Origin: Streptomyces sp. CA-278952
GTDB taxonomy: Bacteria > Actinomycetota > Actinomycetes > Streptomycetales > Streptomycetaceae
Assembly: GCF_028747205.1 (NCBI RefSeq)
Contig: NZ_CP112880.1
Span: 4,464,001-4,528,000 of the forward strand
Direction: 5' to 3'
Length of the DNA: 64,000 bases
Made by a program: the position numbers and the translations under genes. This document shows, one piece after another, positions 1 through 8,992 of the stretch. The notes below the pieces were generated by a model, which did no database searches, was not told where the DNA came from, and worked only from the letters and a program-made list of their open reading frames with translations. How positions within the stretch are numbered: the stretch's first letter is position 1; the number at the start of each line of letters is the position of its first letter.

Positions 1-2
1 GG

Positions 3-68
3 GGAGACGGCGAGGGCGGGGGAGCCGGCGGGGGCGCGGAGGATTCGGGGGCCACCGGCTCACCCTAG
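3..68 (+). CDS. possible C-terminal end of a Gly-rich protein (cut by window edge)
   Basis: An open frame enters from the left edge and ends at a TAG at 66-68. It would encode a Gly/Ala/Glu-rich tail (21 residues, ending ATGSP). The stop lies inside a perfect palindrome (60-73). Only composition supports it: such tails are common at the ends of Streptomyces proteins, but the piece is too short to identify and could be chance in GC-rich DNA. Confidence 0.25.
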   Translation, partial: GDGEGGGAGGGAEDSGATGSP

Positions 69-73
69 GGTGA
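60..73. promoter_or_regulatory. perfect 14-bp palindrome TCACCCTAGGGTGA
   Basis: TCACCCTAGGGTGA is fully self-complementary and lies next to an unusually A-rich stretch (acgaagcagacaaaacgcc) between the left-edge gene and the YbjQ-like gene. The form suits a homodimeric repressor operator, but no protein can be assigned. It has no T-tract, so it is not an obvious terminator. Confidence 0.35.
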
Positions 74-138
74 CGAAGCAGACAAAACGCCTCAATGGCG
101 GCCGAGCGGCCCGGGCGGCCTAGCGGCCCGAGCGGTCC

Positions 139-186
139 GCGTCACGCCGGGCCCGCGTCACGCCGGGCCCGCGTCACGCCGGGCCC
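139..186. repeat. three tandem 16-bp repeats GCGTCACGCCGGGCCC
   Basis: The unit GCGTCACGCCGGGCCC is repeated exactly three times (139-154, 155-170, 171-186), just past the stop of the YbjQ-like gene, which reads toward it. Each copy contains the palindrome CGGGCCCG. It may act as a weak terminator for that gene or simply be a slippage-prone simple repeat. Confidence 0.7.
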
Positions 187-206
187 GCGCCCGCACCCCG
201 GGCGCG

Positions 207-572
207 TCACACCTTGCTGATCACCGCCGCCGTCCCGTACGCGCAGACCTCCGTGCCGACGTCCGCCGCCTCCGTGACGTCGAAGCGCATCATCAGGACC
301 GCGTTCGCGCCCCGGGCCCTGGCCTGCTCCACGAGCCGTTCCATCGCCTGGTTGCGGGTCTCGACCAGGGTCTTCGTCAGCCCTTTCAGCTCGCCGCCGA
401 TCATCGACTTCAGCCCGGCGCCGATCTGGCTGCCGAGGTGGCGCGACCTCACGGTCAGCCCGAAGACCTCGCCGATGACCTGTGTCACCTGATGGCCGGG
501 GACGTCGTTCGTGGTGACGACCAGCACGTCCGCCTGGGCGTCCTGACCGCCGCCGAAATCCTCAATGCCCAT
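207..572 (-). CDS. YbjQ/UPF0145 family heavy-metal-binding-domain protein
   Basis: A 121-residue protein of the YbjQ (UPF0145) family, whose biochemical role is unsettled despite the 'heavy metal-binding domain' label. Visible family features are the N-terminal strand with VVTTNDVPGH, the central EVFGLTVRSRHLG segment, a helix rich in ETRNQAMERLVEQA, the ARGANAVLMMRFD core strand and the closing VCAYGTAAVI strand. The start ATG at 572 is chosen because AGGAGGTG sits just upstream; reading further upstream in the same frame gives implausible low-complexity sequence. It is divergent from the DedA gene, with about 150 bp between them that hold a candidate ECF-type promoter for dedA. Confidence 0.85.
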   Translation of the reverse strand: MGIEDFGGGQDAQADVLVVTTNDVPGHQVTQVIGEVFGLTVRSRHLGSQIGAGLKSMIGGELKGLTKTLVETRNQAMERLVEQARARGANAVLMMRFDVTEAADVGTEVCAYGTAAVISKV

Positions 573-640
573 GTTTGTGGCACCTCCTGTGATCAGTTTT
601 GGACCGTTCCACGAGATGCGCATTCCCGCTGTGCGCCGCT

Positions 641-666
641 GGAACCACGGGCACCGGCGGGGCGTT
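641..666 (+). promoter_or_regulatory. candidate ECF-sigma promoter (GGAAC-N18-GTT) upstream of dedA
   Basis: GGAAC at 641-645 and GTT at 664-666 are separated by exactly 18 bases. This is the arrangement known for Streptomyces SigR-type promoters (GGGAAT-N18-GTT). It would start transcription roughly 50 bp before the DedA gene. Two short boxes can match by chance in GC-rich DNA, so this is only a candidate. Confidence 0.35.
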
Positions 667-722
667 GATAGCTTGGGGCAGCCACAGAGCCGCCATCGCA
701 CACCATCCTGGAGCCCGGACCC

Positions 723-1448
723 TTGAATACGCTTGCGCTCGGACCGAGCTGGCTGGACCCGGACTATCTGCTCAACACGTTCGGGCTGCCCGGCCTGCTC
801 CTCATCGTCTTCGCCGAGTCCGGCCTCCTGATCGGGTTCTTCCTGCCCGGCGACTCGCTGCTGTTCACCACGGGGCTGCTGGTCACCACGGGGCAGTTGA
901 AGTACCCGCTCTGGCTGGTCTGCACGCTGGTCGCCGTCGCCGCGATCGTCGGCGACCAGGTGGGCTATCTCTTCGGCCGCAAGGTCGGCCCCGCCCTCTT
1001 CAAGCGCCCCGACTCCCGCCTCTTCAAGCAGGAGAACGTGGAGAAGGCCCACGAGTTCTTCGAGAAGCACGGCCCGAAGTCCCTGGTCCTGGCGCGTTTC
1101 GTGCCCATCGTGCGCACGTTCACGCCGATCATCGCGGGCGTCAGCCGGATGAACTACCGCTCCTTCATCACGTACAACATCGTCGGCGCGATCCTCTGGG
1201 GCGTCGGCGTCACCGTGCTGGGCGCACAGCTAGGCAAGATCGACTTCGTGCACCAGCACATCGAGATGATCCTCATCCTGATCGTGCTCGTCTCCGTGGT
1301 GCCGATCGTGGTCGAGGTGCTGCGGGCCCGCAGCCAGGGCAGGAAGGCCGCCGCGGCCGAGGCGCTGGAGGGCGGCGGTTCCGGCCGCCCCCCGGCGGGC
1401 GGCAACGGCCCCTCCACCGGCCAGCGCGGCCGGCACGCCAAGCGCTGA
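723..1448 (+). CDS. DedA family (VTT domain) integral membrane protein
   Basis: A 241-residue DedA/VTT-domain membrane protein. The family includes flippases or transporters for undecaprenyl phosphate and phospholipids, linked to envelope homeostasis and proton-motive force. The hallmark region is clear: FAESGLLIGFFLPGDSLL near residues 30-47, then the ARFVPIVRTFTPIIAGVSRM segment near 122-141 with the conserved R-x-(I/V)-P-x(3)-R. Several hydrophobic helices follow, and the tail is charged and Gly/Arg-rich (from about residue 200). The start at TTG 723 fits a GGAG about 10 bp upstream; other starts are possible. It stands alone and is followed by a strong terminator shared with the convergent ThrE-type gene. 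Confidence 0.9.
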   Translation: MNTLALGPSWLDPDYLLNTFGLPGLLLIVFAESGLLIGFFLPGDSLLFTTGLLVTTGQLKYPLWLVCTLVAVAAIVGDQVGYLFGRKVGPALFKRPDSRLFKQENVEKAHEFFEKHGPKSLVLARFVPIVRTFTPIIAGVSRMNYRSFITYNIVGAILWGVGVTVLGAQLGKIDFVHQHIEMILILIVLVSVVPIVVEVLRARSQGRKAAAAEALEGGGSGRPPAGGNGPSTGQRGRHAKR

Positions 1449-1471
1449 CCCCGCGCCGCGTACGCACGCAC

Positions 1472-1513
1472 CGAAGGCGCCCCTCCCCGCAGGTCGGGGG
1501 AGGGGCGCCTTCG
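1472..1513. terminator. bidirectional hairpin terminator
   Basis: CGAAGGCGCCCCTCCCC (1472-1488) pairs with GGGGAGGGGCGCCTTCG (1497-1513) as a perfect 17-bp stem around a short loop. It lies between the convergent dedA and thrE-like genes. There is no long U-tract, as is usual in Streptomyces. Confidence 0.85.
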
Positions 1514-1635
1514 TCGTACGGGGCACGGGCCCCGAGCGCGGGTACGAGGCACGGCTACCAGGCACGGCTACGAGGCATGAGGTACGGGTAGCGCGGCCGC
1601 TCGCGGGTCCGCACGGGCCGGGCGCGTCCGCGCGC

Positions 1636-3339
1636 TCAGAACCCCCTGGTCCGCTTCGCCGCCCTGCGGCTCGCCCCGCCGACCGCGCCCGGCACCCCCA
1701 TGAACAGCCGCGAGATCTCACTCCCGAGGTTCACCCCGATCGCGATGGCCAGCGCCGTCGCGACCGCCGTCGACAGCGAGGTCAGACCCCGGTTCACCTC
1801 GTTCTGCGCCACGCCCAGCAGACCGAAGTACGTCGCCGAACCGGGCAGCAGCGGCCCGATCGCCGCGGTGATGTACGGCAGCGAGGAAGTGAACCGGTAG
1901 CGCGAGAACAACTGGCCGAACAGCCCCACCAGACCGGCGGCCACCGCCGTCGCGGCGACCGGCGAGATGCCTCCGGTCCGGGCCATCGCCCCGAAGACGA
2001 TCCAGGCCACACCCCCGTTCAGGGTGACCGCCAGCACGGTCGACCGCTCCTGCTGGAGCAGCACCGCGAAGGCCAGGCTCAGCGTCATCGACACCAGGAT
2101 CTGCAGCGCCGGACGGTCGTTGGGGATGAACTCGGCCTCGGGATTGAGCTCGGCCCCCAGCTGCACCCCCAGGTACAGAATGATCAGCACGCCCGCGACG
2201 ATCCCGATGAAGAAGTACATGACCTCCAGCAGCCGGGCCGATGCGGTGATGTAGTAGCCGGTCAGCCCGTCCTGCACCCCCGCCACCAGCGCCCGCCCCG
2301 GCAGCAGCGCGAACAGCCCACCGGTGATCACCGCCGACGGCCGGATGTCCGTCGAATGGGTCAGCGTCAGCGCCACCCCCATCGCGGCGGGCGGCATCGC
2401 GGCCACCGTGAACTGGTAGAACTCCGGCAGCCCGCGCCCGGCGCACAGCCACGCGAGACGGTCGCCGAGCATCGCGCCCGCCGCCGCCACGACGAACACC
2501 AGGAATCCACCGCCGACCAGCACGGAGGCCGAACCGGCCAGCAGCCCGGCGGCCGCCGTCAGCACCCAGCCCGGATACGGGTGTCGGTTACGGCGGATCT
2601 CCGCGAGCCGCCGGTAGGCCTCCTCGAGCGAGATCTCGGTGTCCGTGCTGGTGATGTCGTCGACCAGCCGGAACACGGCCGCCAGACGGGTGTAGTCGGT
2701 GCCCCGGCGGCGTACGGTACGGCTCGCCGTCACCGGGTCGTCGACCAGCGACGGCTGGTGCGAGATGGACAGCAGCGTGAACGTGACCGTCGGCTCGCTG
2801 CGGTCGAGACCGTAGGACCGGGTCACCGCGAACATCGCCGCCTCGACGTCCTCGGCGCCCTCGCCGCCCGCCAGCAGCAGCTCCCCGATACGCAGCGTCA
2901 GGTCGAGCACGCGCGGCACCGCGGGGCCCGTGTCGTCGTCCGTGCGCTGGATGGACTCCGCGGCCGGACGCTCGGTCACCGGCATCCGCAGCATCGTGCG
3001 CATCCGGTCCTGCCAGGGTGCCTCCTTGGTCAGCCTGACCATCGGAATGCCCTGCGCCGGGGTGAACGCGGGCGGCGACTGCTGGGCCTTGTACGTGCTC
3101 GGCGGAGTGAAAGCGGAACTCTGCGCGTCGGGGTGCGTACCGCCCCCGGAGCCGCCGCCCGACGCGGCCGGCCCGCCCTGGTCCTGGTGCACACCGGTCG
3201 GCAGCGCGAACTCCGACGTCGGATGGTCCTCCTCGGGCGGCGACGCCGGATGACTCGTCCCCGCGGGCGGGGCGAAAGCGCTCCGCGCCTCGTCGGACTG
3301 GGGCTTCTGGTCCTCAGGACCGCCCGATTCCGCCACCAC
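1636..3339 (-). CDS. ThrE-type threonine/serine exporter family protein
   Basis: About 567 residues. It has a long Pro/Ala/Gly-rich acidic N-terminal region (about 1-170), then a cytoplasmic ThrE N-terminal domain (DUF1212; LRIGELLLAGGEGAEDVEAAM near residue 195). About ten hydrophobic helices follow, covering the rest of DUF1212 and the DUF3815/ThrE_2 domain. ThrE in Corynebacterium exports threonine and serine; substrate here is inferred from family only. The GTG at 3339 is chosen because it follows GGAGG (spacing about 11); an adjacent in-frame GTG at 3336 is equally possible. Monocistronic, convergent with dedA, with its own upstream gap containing the pyrophosphatase terminator. Confidence 0.85.
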   Translation of the reverse strand: MVAESGGPEDQKPQSDEARSAFAPPAGTSHPASPPEEDHPTSEFALPTGVHQDQGGPAASGGGSGGGTHPDAQSSAFTPPSTYKAQQSPPAFTPAQGIPMVRLTKEAPWQDRMRTMLRMPVTERPAAESIQRTDDDTGPAVPRVLDLTLRIGELLLAGGEGAEDVEAAMFAVTRSYGLDRSEPTVTFTLLSISHQPSLVDDPVTASRTVRRRGTDYTRLAAVFRLVDDITSTDTEISLEEAYRRLAEIRRNRHPYPGWVLTAAAGLLAGSASVLVGGGFLVFVVAAAGAMLGDRLAWLCAGRGLPEFYQFTVAAMPPAAMGVALTLTHSTDIRPSAVITGGLFALLPGRALVAGVQDGLTGYYITASARLLEVMYFFIGIVAGVLIILYLGVQLGAELNPEAEFIPNDRPALQILVSMTLSLAFAVLLQQERSTVLAVTLNGGVAWIVFGAMARTGGISPVAATAVAAGLVGLFGQLFSRYRFTSSLPYITAAIGPLLPGSATYFGLLGVAQNEVNRGLTSLSTAVATALAIAIGVNLGSEISRLFMGVPGAVGGASRRAAKRTRGF

Positions 3340-3446
3340 TCGACCTCGTTCCTCCTCGACCGCACCACCTGGGCGTCTGTCCCGTCGCACGTCTGCCCAG
3401 TATGGCCACGGGCATGGGCCCCGCACGCGCGGAAGTGCGGACAGCG

Positions 3447-3483
3447 AAACGGGCGGCACACCCGTGAAGGTGCACCGCCCGTT
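3447..3483 (-). terminator. hairpin terminator downstream of ppa
   Basis: ACGGGCGGCAC on one side and GTGCACCGCCCGT on the other form a long interrupted stem 45 bp past the pyrophosphatase stop on the minus strand. It lies in the gap before the thrE-like gene. Confidence 0.6.
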
Positions 3484-3527
3484 CCGAGACGGCCGTCCGG
3501 CTCACAAACGGAACCGGAAGAGGGACG

Positions 3528-4022
3528 TCAGTGCGCGCCGCCCTGCGCCTCAAGACGCTTGTACGAGGCCTCGATCTCGGCCTCCGCCTCGGTACGGCCG
3601 ACCCAGTCGGCGCCCTCGACGGACTTGCCCGGCTCCAGGTCCTTGTAGACCTCGAAGAAGTGCTGGATCTCCAGGCGGTCGAACTCCGACACGTGGTGGA
3701 TGTCGCGCAGGTGCTCCACCCGCGGGTCGGACGCCGGGACGCAGAGCAGCTTGTCGTCGCCGCCCGCCTCGTCGGTCATGCGGAACATGCCGATGGCGCG
3801 GCACTTGATGAGGCAACCGGGGAAGGTCGGCTCGTCCAGAATGACCAGCGCGTCCAGCGGGTCGCCGTCCTCGCCGAGGGTGTTCTCGACGAAGCCGTAG
3901 TCGGCCGGGTAGCTGGTCGAGGTGAAGAGTCGACGGTCCAGGCGGATCCGACCGGTCTCGTGGTCCACCTCGTACTTGTTCCGCGAACCCTTCGGGATCT
4001 CGATGGTGACGTCGAACTCCAC
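3528..4022 (-). CDS. ppa: inorganic pyrophosphatase
   Basis: A 164-residue family I soluble inorganic pyrophosphatase. It hydrolyses PPi from biosynthesis to two phosphates and needs Mg2+. The diagnostic E-x7-K-x-E start ([14 protein letters not shown]), the substrate-binding [11 protein letters not shown] and the metal-binding acidic signature DGDPLDALV are all present, with [11 protein letters not shown] near the end. The GTG at 4022 is preferred over an upstream in-frame ATG at 4037, because GGAGG lies 8 bases before the GTG and inside the longer reading, and because the family starts with (M/V)[11 protein letters not shown]. Divergent from the dacB-type gene, so the roughly 85 bp between them must carry both promoters. 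Confidence 0.97.
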   Translation of the reverse strand: MEFDVTIEIPKGSRNKYEVDHETGRIRLDRRLFTSTSYPADYGFVENTLGEDGDPLDALVILDEPTFPGCLIKCRAIGMFRMTDEAGGDDKLLCVPASDPRVEHLRDIHHVSEFDRLEIQHFFEVYKDLEPGKSVEGADWVGRTEAEAEIEASYKRLEAQGGAH

Positions 4023-4108
4023 GGGTGGCTCCTCCATGATCAACACATACGACTGGTGATTAAGTGTCCCCCACGCAGAAGAGTGCTCGCGAAAGGGGCT
4101 GGTCAACG

Positions 4109-5623
4109 GTGGCCGAGCCGGTGGAAAGACCGTCGATGCGCCCGTCGGACCCGTGGGGCAGGCTGAAGGTCCTGAAGAACAGACACAACGGGTCGTACAC
4201 CTGGCAGGTCATCGCAGGCTCCGCAACGCTCGGCCTGGTCGTCGCCGCCGGCGCCGTCCTCGCCGCCGGCCCCTGGGACAACGGTCAGCGTAAGGCCGAG
4301 CGGGCACTGGCAGTCACCGCGGACCGAACAGGTGGCGCACATCACGGCCGCCCGACACCCGACGGCCCCCGCCCAGCCCCCAGCGCCCCGGCCGTCCTCC
4401 CGGCCCTCGGGACCACCACCCACGACGCCCCGAGGGACGCCGCCGCGCTCCGCGACACCCTCGCCCCGCTCATCGGCGCGCCCGAACTCGGCGACAAGGT
4501 CGCCGCGTCCGTCATCGACACCGCCACCGGCAAGCAGCTGTACGGAACCGGCGCCACCGCCCCGATGACCCCGGCCTCCACCATCAAGATCGCCACCACC
4601 GCCGCCGCGCTCTCCGTCCTGGGCCCCGACCACCGCATCGCCACCACCGCCGCGCTCTCCCCCGACGCCCGCACCCTCACCCTCGTCGGAGGCGGCGACC
4701 CCACGCTGAGCAAGGCGGCCCTGCGCTCGATGGCCGCCGACGCCGCGAAGGCCCTCCGCGAGGACGGCGAGGACGGCGAGGACGGCGAGGACGGCGAGGA
4801 CCCAGCAGGATCGGTACGCCTCACGTACGACACCTCCCGCTACACCGGCCCCGTGCTCCACCCGATCAGCCCCAACGAGAACATCGCCCCCGTCACCGCC
4901 CTCATGGTCAACGAGGGCCGCCTGAACGACACGGACCGCGGCCCCGCCAAGCGCACCGACGACCCCGCAGGCGACGCCGCCCGCGCCTTCGCCGCACAGC
5001 TGAAGAAGGCCGGTGTCAAGGTCACCGGTACACCCCGCGAGGCCCGCCCGGCCGACGGGGCCCGCACCGTCGCCACCCACCACTCGGCCCCGCTCGCCGC
5101 CCTCGTCGAGCGCACCCTCACCAACAGCGACAACGACATCGCCGAGGCCCTCGCCCGGCAGACCGCCATCGCCAAGGGCGAGAGCGCCGACTTCGCCGGA
5201 GCCCGCCGCGCCGTCACCAACGAACTGAAGAAGCTGGGAGTCCCGGTGACCGGGGCCCACCTCGCCGACGGCAGCGGCCTCGACCGCGCGGGCCGGGTCA
5301 CCCCCGCCCTCCTCACCGCCCTCCTCGCCCGCGCCGCCGACCCCGACCGCCCCGGACTGCGCCCGGTCCTCACCGGCCTCCCGATCGCCGGATTCAGCGG
5401 CACCCTCGACGACCGCTACCGGGACGGCTCCGACGGCACCGGCCTGATCCGCGCCAAGACCGGCACCCTCAGCCGCGTCAACTCCCTCGCCGGAACCGTG
5501 GTCGACCCCCGGGGCCGCCTGCTGGCCTTCGCCTTCCTCGCCTCCGGCAGCCGCTCCGCGACCGAGGCCGAACCAGCCCTCGACGCCCTGGCCACCGCCC
5601 TCGCCCGCCCGGTGGCCGAGTAG
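4109..5623 (+). CDS. dacB: D-alanyl-D-alanine carboxypeptidase/endopeptidase, PBP4 (S13) family
   Basis: About 504 residues. A short cytoplasmic segment and one membrane helix (about 33-53) are followed by an extracellular penicillin-binding S13 peptidase domain that trims or cleaves peptidoglycan stem peptides. The three catalytic motifs are intact: S157-T-I-K, S340-D-N and K450-T-G-T. An acidic low-complexity insert, [11 protein letters not shown] (about 218-231), is encoded by a nearly perfect 9-bp tandem repeat and is probably variable in length. The GTG at 4109 has a purine-rich AAAGGGG upstream; an in-frame GTG at 4064 would add 15 residues. Stands alone between ppa and the zincin gene. 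Confidence 0.9.
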   Translation: MAEPVERPSMRPSDPWGRLKVLKNRHNGSYTWQVIAGSATLGLVVAAGAVLAAGPWDNGQRKAERALAVTADRTGGAHHGRPTPDGPRPAPSAPAVLPALGTTTHDAPRDAAALRDTLAPLIGAPELGDKVAASVIDTATGKQLYGTGATAPMTPASTIKIATTAAALSVLGPDHRIATTAALSPDARTLTLVGGGDPTLSKAALRSMAADAAKALREDGEDGEDGEDGEDPAGSVRLTYDTSRYTGPVLHPISPNENIAPVTALMVNEGRLNDTDRGPAKRTDDPAGDAARAFAAQLKKAGVKVTGTPREARPADGARTVATHHSAPLAALVERTLTNSDNDIAEALARQTAIAKGESADFAGARRAVTNELKKLGVPVTGAHLADGSGLDRAGRVTPALLTALLARAADPDRPGLRPVLTGLPIAGFSGTLDDRYRDGSDGTGLIRAKTGTLSRVNSLAGTVVDPRGRLLAFAFLASGSRSATEAEPALDALATALARPVAE

Positions 5624-5712
5624 CCCCCGCGAAGCGCCGCCACCACGCCCCGCGGACCAGGCCCGACCGGCAGGACGCCGCCAAGACCCCACCACCGGGC
5701 GACGGGCTCACG

Positions 5713-5718
5713 TACGGT
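5713..5718 (+). promoter_or_regulatory. leaderless -10 box TACGGT
   Basis: TACGGT lies exactly six bases before the zincin ATG, and no Shine-Dalgarno sequence is visible. This matches the Streptomyces leaderless-promoter pattern, with transcription expected to start at the A of the ATG. It also supports the chosen start. Confidence 0.6.
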
Positions 5719-5724
5719 TGACGC

Positions 5725-6861
5725 ATGACGAGCATCGGTGGTGCCCAGATGGTCGACTGGAATCTCGCGGTGGCGACCGCGACCCGACTGGTCCGGCCCG
5801 GCCCCGACATCAGCCGCGAGGAGGCCCGCGCCGTCGTCGCGGAGCTGCGGCGGCATGCCAAGGCCTCGGAGGAACACGTCCGGCTCTTCACCCGGATGAT
5901 CCCCGAGGGGACCGAACCCGAGGACACCCCCGTCCTCGTCGTCGACCGGGCCGGCTGGATCAAGGCCAACGTCGCCGGCTTCCGCGAACTGCTGCGCCCC
6001 CTGCTCGCCAAGATGGAGAGCCGCCGGTCCGGCGGACCCGGCGGCGCCGTCGTCGGCATGGTCGGCGGCAAGGTCACCGGCGTCGAGCTGGGCATGCTGC
6101 TCTCGTTCCTCGCCTCCCGGGTCCTCGGCCAGTACGAGACGTTCGCCCCCGCCACCAGGGACCTGCCCGCCTCCGCCGACGGCGGCGGCCGGCTGCTCCT
6201 CGTCGCCCCCAACATCGTCCACGTCGAACGCGAGCTGGACGTCGACCCGCACGACTTCCGGCTCTGGGTCGCCCTCCACGAGGAGACCCACCGCACCCAG
6301 TTCACCGGCGTGCCCTGGCTCCGCGACCACCTCCGGGGCGAGATCCAGACGTTCCTCGACGAGACCGACGTCGACCCGATGACCTTCCTGGAACGCCTCC
6401 GCGAGGCCGCCCAGTCCCTCTCCGGCGCCGGACGCCCCGAGGGCGAACGGGGCGAGAGCGACAGCCGGAGCCTCGTCGACATCGTCCAGACCCCCGCCCA
6501 GCGCGAAGTGCTCGGCCGCCTCACCGCCGTCATGTCCCTCCTCGAAGGACACGCGGACTTCGTGATGGACGGCGTGGGCCCCGACGTCGTCGGCTCCGTC
6601 GCCGAGATCCGCGAGAAGTTCCAGCAGCGCCGCGCCCAGGGCGCCGGCCGCCTCGACCAGGCCCTGCGCAAGCTCCTCGGCCTGGACGCCAAACTCCGGC
6701 AGTACAAGGACGGCGAGAAGTTCGTACGATCGGTCGTCGAAGAGGTCGGCATGGACGGCTTCAACCGCGTCTGGACCTCACCGAACACCCTCCCGACCAA
6801 GGCCGAGATCGCCAAGCCCGCCGACTGGGTCGCGCGGGTGCACCGCAAGGCCGAATCCTGA
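5725..6861 (+). CDS. zincin-like metalloprotease (DUF2342 / F420 biosynthesis-associated family)
   Basis: A 378-residue protein of the zincin_2/DUF2342 family, often labelled 'coenzyme F420 biosynthesis-associated protein' or 'zinc-dependent metalloprotease'; its substrate is not known to me. The putative zinc-binding helix is LHEETHRTQF (H185-E-E-T-H189) with a following glutamate-rich segment. The N-terminal half is helical (DWNLAVATATRLVRPGP, typical of the family). No signal peptide is seen, so it is probably cytoplasmic. It appears to be transcribed from a leaderless promoter. It lies upstream of tilS but is separated by about 185 bp, so co-transcription is uncertain. Confidence 0.85.
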   Translation: MTSIGGAQMVDWNLAVATATRLVRPGPDISREEARAVVAELRRHAKASEEHVRLFTRMIPEGTEPEDTPVLVVDRAGWIKANVAGFRELLRPLLAKMESRRSGGPGGAVVGMVGGKVTGVELGMLLSFLASRVLGQYETFAPATRDLPASADGGGRLLLVAPNIVHVERELDVDPHDFRLWVALHEETHRTQFTGVPWLRDHLRGEIQTFLDETDVDPMTFLERLREAAQSLSGAGRPEGERGESDSRSLVDIVQTPAQREVLGRLTAVMSLLEGHADFVMDGVGPDVVGSVAEIREKFQQRRAQGAGRLDQALRKLLGLDAKLRQYKDGEKFVRSVVEEVGMDGFNRVWTSPNTLPTKAEIAKPADWVARVHRKAES

Positions 6862-6885
6862 CCCACGGGCGGCCCGGGGACCGAT

Positions 6886-6899
6886 ATTGGCCCGCCAAT
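6886..6899. promoter_or_regulatory. perfect palindrome ATTGGCCCGCCAAT upstream of tilS
   Basis: ATTGGC-CC-GCCAAT is a perfect inverted repeat in the 186-bp gap between the zincin and tilS genes. The gap is otherwise unstructured. It could be an operator for the tilS-hpt-ftsH group or a site for the upstream gene's 3' end; no regulator is evident. Confidence 0.35.
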
Positions 6900-7047
6900 C
6901 ACCCATCCGAGGGACCGTAGGGGCATGGGAAGGCGTGCAATGCTCGATGAACAGCTTGCCTCTGTCACCATCGACGCACTCTGAGTGACGGGACTCACGC
7001 GTTCCGGCGCTCGACGCTCCTCCCGAACTCCATGAAGGGCACCGGAC

Positions 7048-8172
7048 ATGGGTCCCCATCCTGCGGTCGCGGCGATACGCCTGGCGGTCCGCCGCGTACT
7101 CCACGACGTACTCACCGAATTCCACCGGCACGCCGACCACGACCGGCCCGCCGACGCGACGAGGCGCCCCGCGCACGCCGTCCGCTCCCGCTACGCCGAA
7201 GCCGGCGCCGCGGGCAGGACCGCTCTCCCCGGCCGGCCCGCGCTCCCCGACCGGCCCGACACCCCGCTCGTCCTCGTCGCCTGCTCCGGCGGCGCCGACT
7301 CCATGGCGCTCGCCTCCGCCCTCGCGTTCGAGGCCCGCAAGCTCGCGGTCCGGGCCGGCGGCATCACCGTCGACCACAACCTCCAGTCCGGGTCCGGCCT
7401 CCGCGCCGCCGAGGTCGTCACCCGGCTCACCGCCATGGACCTCGACCCCGTCGAGGCCGTCGCCGTGCACGTCGGACGCGAGGGCGGCCCCGAGGCCGCC
7501 GCCCGCGACGCCCGCTACGCCGCGCTGGACGCCGCCGCCGAACGCCACGGCGCCGCCGCCGTCCTGCTCGGCCACACCCGCGACGACCAGGCCGAGACGG
7601 TCCTCCTGGGCCTCGCCCGCGGCTCCGGCATCCGCTCGCTCTCCGGCATGGCGGCCGCCTCCGGGCCGGCCGACCGCTACCGCCGCCCCTTCCTCCAGCT
7701 CGACCGGCAGGCCGTCCGCAAGGCCTGCCTGGTCCAGTCGCTGCCCGTCTGGGACGACCCGCACAACATCGACCCCGCCTACACCCGCTCCCGGCTCCGC
7801 CACGAAGGCCTGCCCGCGCTGGAGAAGGCGCTCGGCAAAGGCGTCGTCGAAGCCCTCGCCCGCACCGCCCAGCTCTCCCGCGACGACGCCGACGCCCTGG
7901 ACACCTGGGCCGCCGAGGCCGAGCTGTCCGTACGCGACGAGACCGGCCGCCTGGAGTGCGCCAAGCTCTACGTCCTGCCGCCCGCGGTACGCCGCCGGGT
8001 GCTGCGCCGCGCACTGATCGAGGCCGGGGCGCCCGCCGGCTCCCTCTTCGCCCGGCACCTCGAAGAAGTCGACCGCCTGATCACCGGCTGGCGCGGCCAG
8101 CGGGCCATCAACCTGCCCGGCCGCGTCGAGGCGATGCGGCAGGGTGGCAGACTGGTCATTCGGCAGAGCTGA
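7048..8172 (+). CDS. tilS: tRNA(Ile)-lysidine synthase
   Basis: A 374-residue N-type ATP-pyrophosphatase that puts lysine on C34 of the CAU-anticodon tRNA-Ile, so that AUA is read as isoleucine; an essential cytoplasmic enzyme. The P-loop signature S80-G-G-A-D-S is clear, followed by ITVDHNLQ, the [20 protein letters not shown] block and the [20 protein letters not shown] block typical of TilS. The N-terminus carries a Pro/Arg-rich spacer (about 40-72) before the first catalytic strand. ATG 7048 has GAAGGGCACCGGAC upstream. It leads an apparent tilS-hpt-ftsH unit, an order conserved widely in actinobacteria. Confidence 0.95.
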   Translation: MGPHPAVAAIRLAVRRVLHDVLTEFHRHADHDRPADATRRPAHAVRSRYAEAGAAGRTALPGRPALPDRPDTPLVLVACSGGADSMALASALAFEARKLAVRAGGITVDHNLQSGSGLRAAEVVTRLTAMDLDPVEAVAVHVGREGGPEAAARDARYAALDAAAERHGAAAVLLGHTRDDQAETVLLGLARGSGIRSLSGMAAASGPADRYRRPFLQLDRQAVRKACLVQSLPVWDDPHNIDPAYTRSRLRHEGLPALEKALGKGVVEALARTAQLSRDDADALDTWAAEAELSVRDETGRLECAKLYVLPPAVRRRVLRRALIEAGAPAGSLFARHLEEVDRLITGWRGQRAINLPGRVEAMRQGGRLVIRQS

Positions 8173-8255
8173 CGCGCAAGCGGCTGAAGTGCAGGCGAAC
8201 AGCCGGCCCGGCCCGGGGCGCTTTCCCGGGCCGGCAGGCAGAGAAAGAGACGTGG

Positions 8256-8810
8256 GTGAACGAGAAGGACATGGGTACCGACCTTCAGTCGGTGCTCCTC
8301 ACCAAGGAAGAGATCGACGCGAAGCTCGTCGAGCTGGCCGCGGAGATCGACGCGGAGTACGCGGGCAAGGACCTGCTCATCGTCGGCGTCCTCAAGGGCG
8401 CGGTGATGGTCATGGCGGACCTCGCGCGTGCGCTGTCCACCCCCGTCACGATGGACTGGATGGCCGTCTCCTCGTACGGGGCCGGCACCCAGTCCTCCGG
8501 CGTCGTCCGGATCCTCAAGGACCTCGACACCGACATCAAGGGCAAGCACGTCCTGATCGTCGAGGACATCATCGACTCCGGTCTGACGCTGTCCTGGCTG
8601 CTGTCCAACCTGGGCTCCCGGGAACCGGCCTCGCTGGAGGTCTGCACCCTGCTGCGCAAGCCGGATGCCGCAAAGGTCGCGATCGATGTGAAGTGGATCG
8701 GTTTCGACATCCCCAACGAGTTCGTCGTCGGCTACGGGCTGGACTACGCGGAGAAGTACCGCAACCTGCCCTTCGTCGGCACGCTCGCCCCGCACGTCTA
8801 CGGCGGCTGA
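8256..8810 (+). CDS. hpt: hypoxanthine phosphoribosyltransferase
   Basis: A 184-residue purine salvage enzyme that converts hypoxanthine or guanine plus PRPP into IMP or GMP. The PRPP-binding loop is [10 protein letters not shown] (about 102-111), the N-terminal LKGAVMV and the central [11 protein letters not shown] flexible loop are present, and the C-terminal [18 protein letters not shown] block closes the active site. The GTG at 8256 follows GAGAAAGAGA; an internal ATG at 8271 would shorten it by five residues. It is 83 bp behind tilS and about 180 bp before ftsH. Confidence 0.96.
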   Translation: MNEKDMGTDLQSVLLTKEEIDAKLVELAAEIDAEYAGKDLLIVGVLKGAVMVMADLARALSTPVTMDWMAVSSYGAGTQSSGVVRILKDLDTDIKGKHVLIVEDIIDSGLTLSWLLSNLGSREPASLEVCTLLRKPDAAKVAIDVKWIGFDIPNEFVVGYGLDYAEKYRNLPFVGTLAPHVYGG

Positions 8811-8992
8811 CCCCGGCCGACCCGCTGGGGAACCCTCGCCGCCCTCGGGCCGTTGAAGCTGCGAAAGCAGGTTTCTCCGTCGTACCCGGCAGTCGCGGGT
8901 GACGATGCTGGGGTACCGTCCGAAGAACAGTCTTTTCAAACAGCAGCATTTACCTACGGGCAGGAGGGACGGGGCATCTTCGCTCCGTATGG

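Noticed and set aside
4064..4111. Longer dacB start at GTG 4064
   Set aside because: The extension has no SD of its own, and GTG 4109 has a purine-rich SD; kept only as an alternative.
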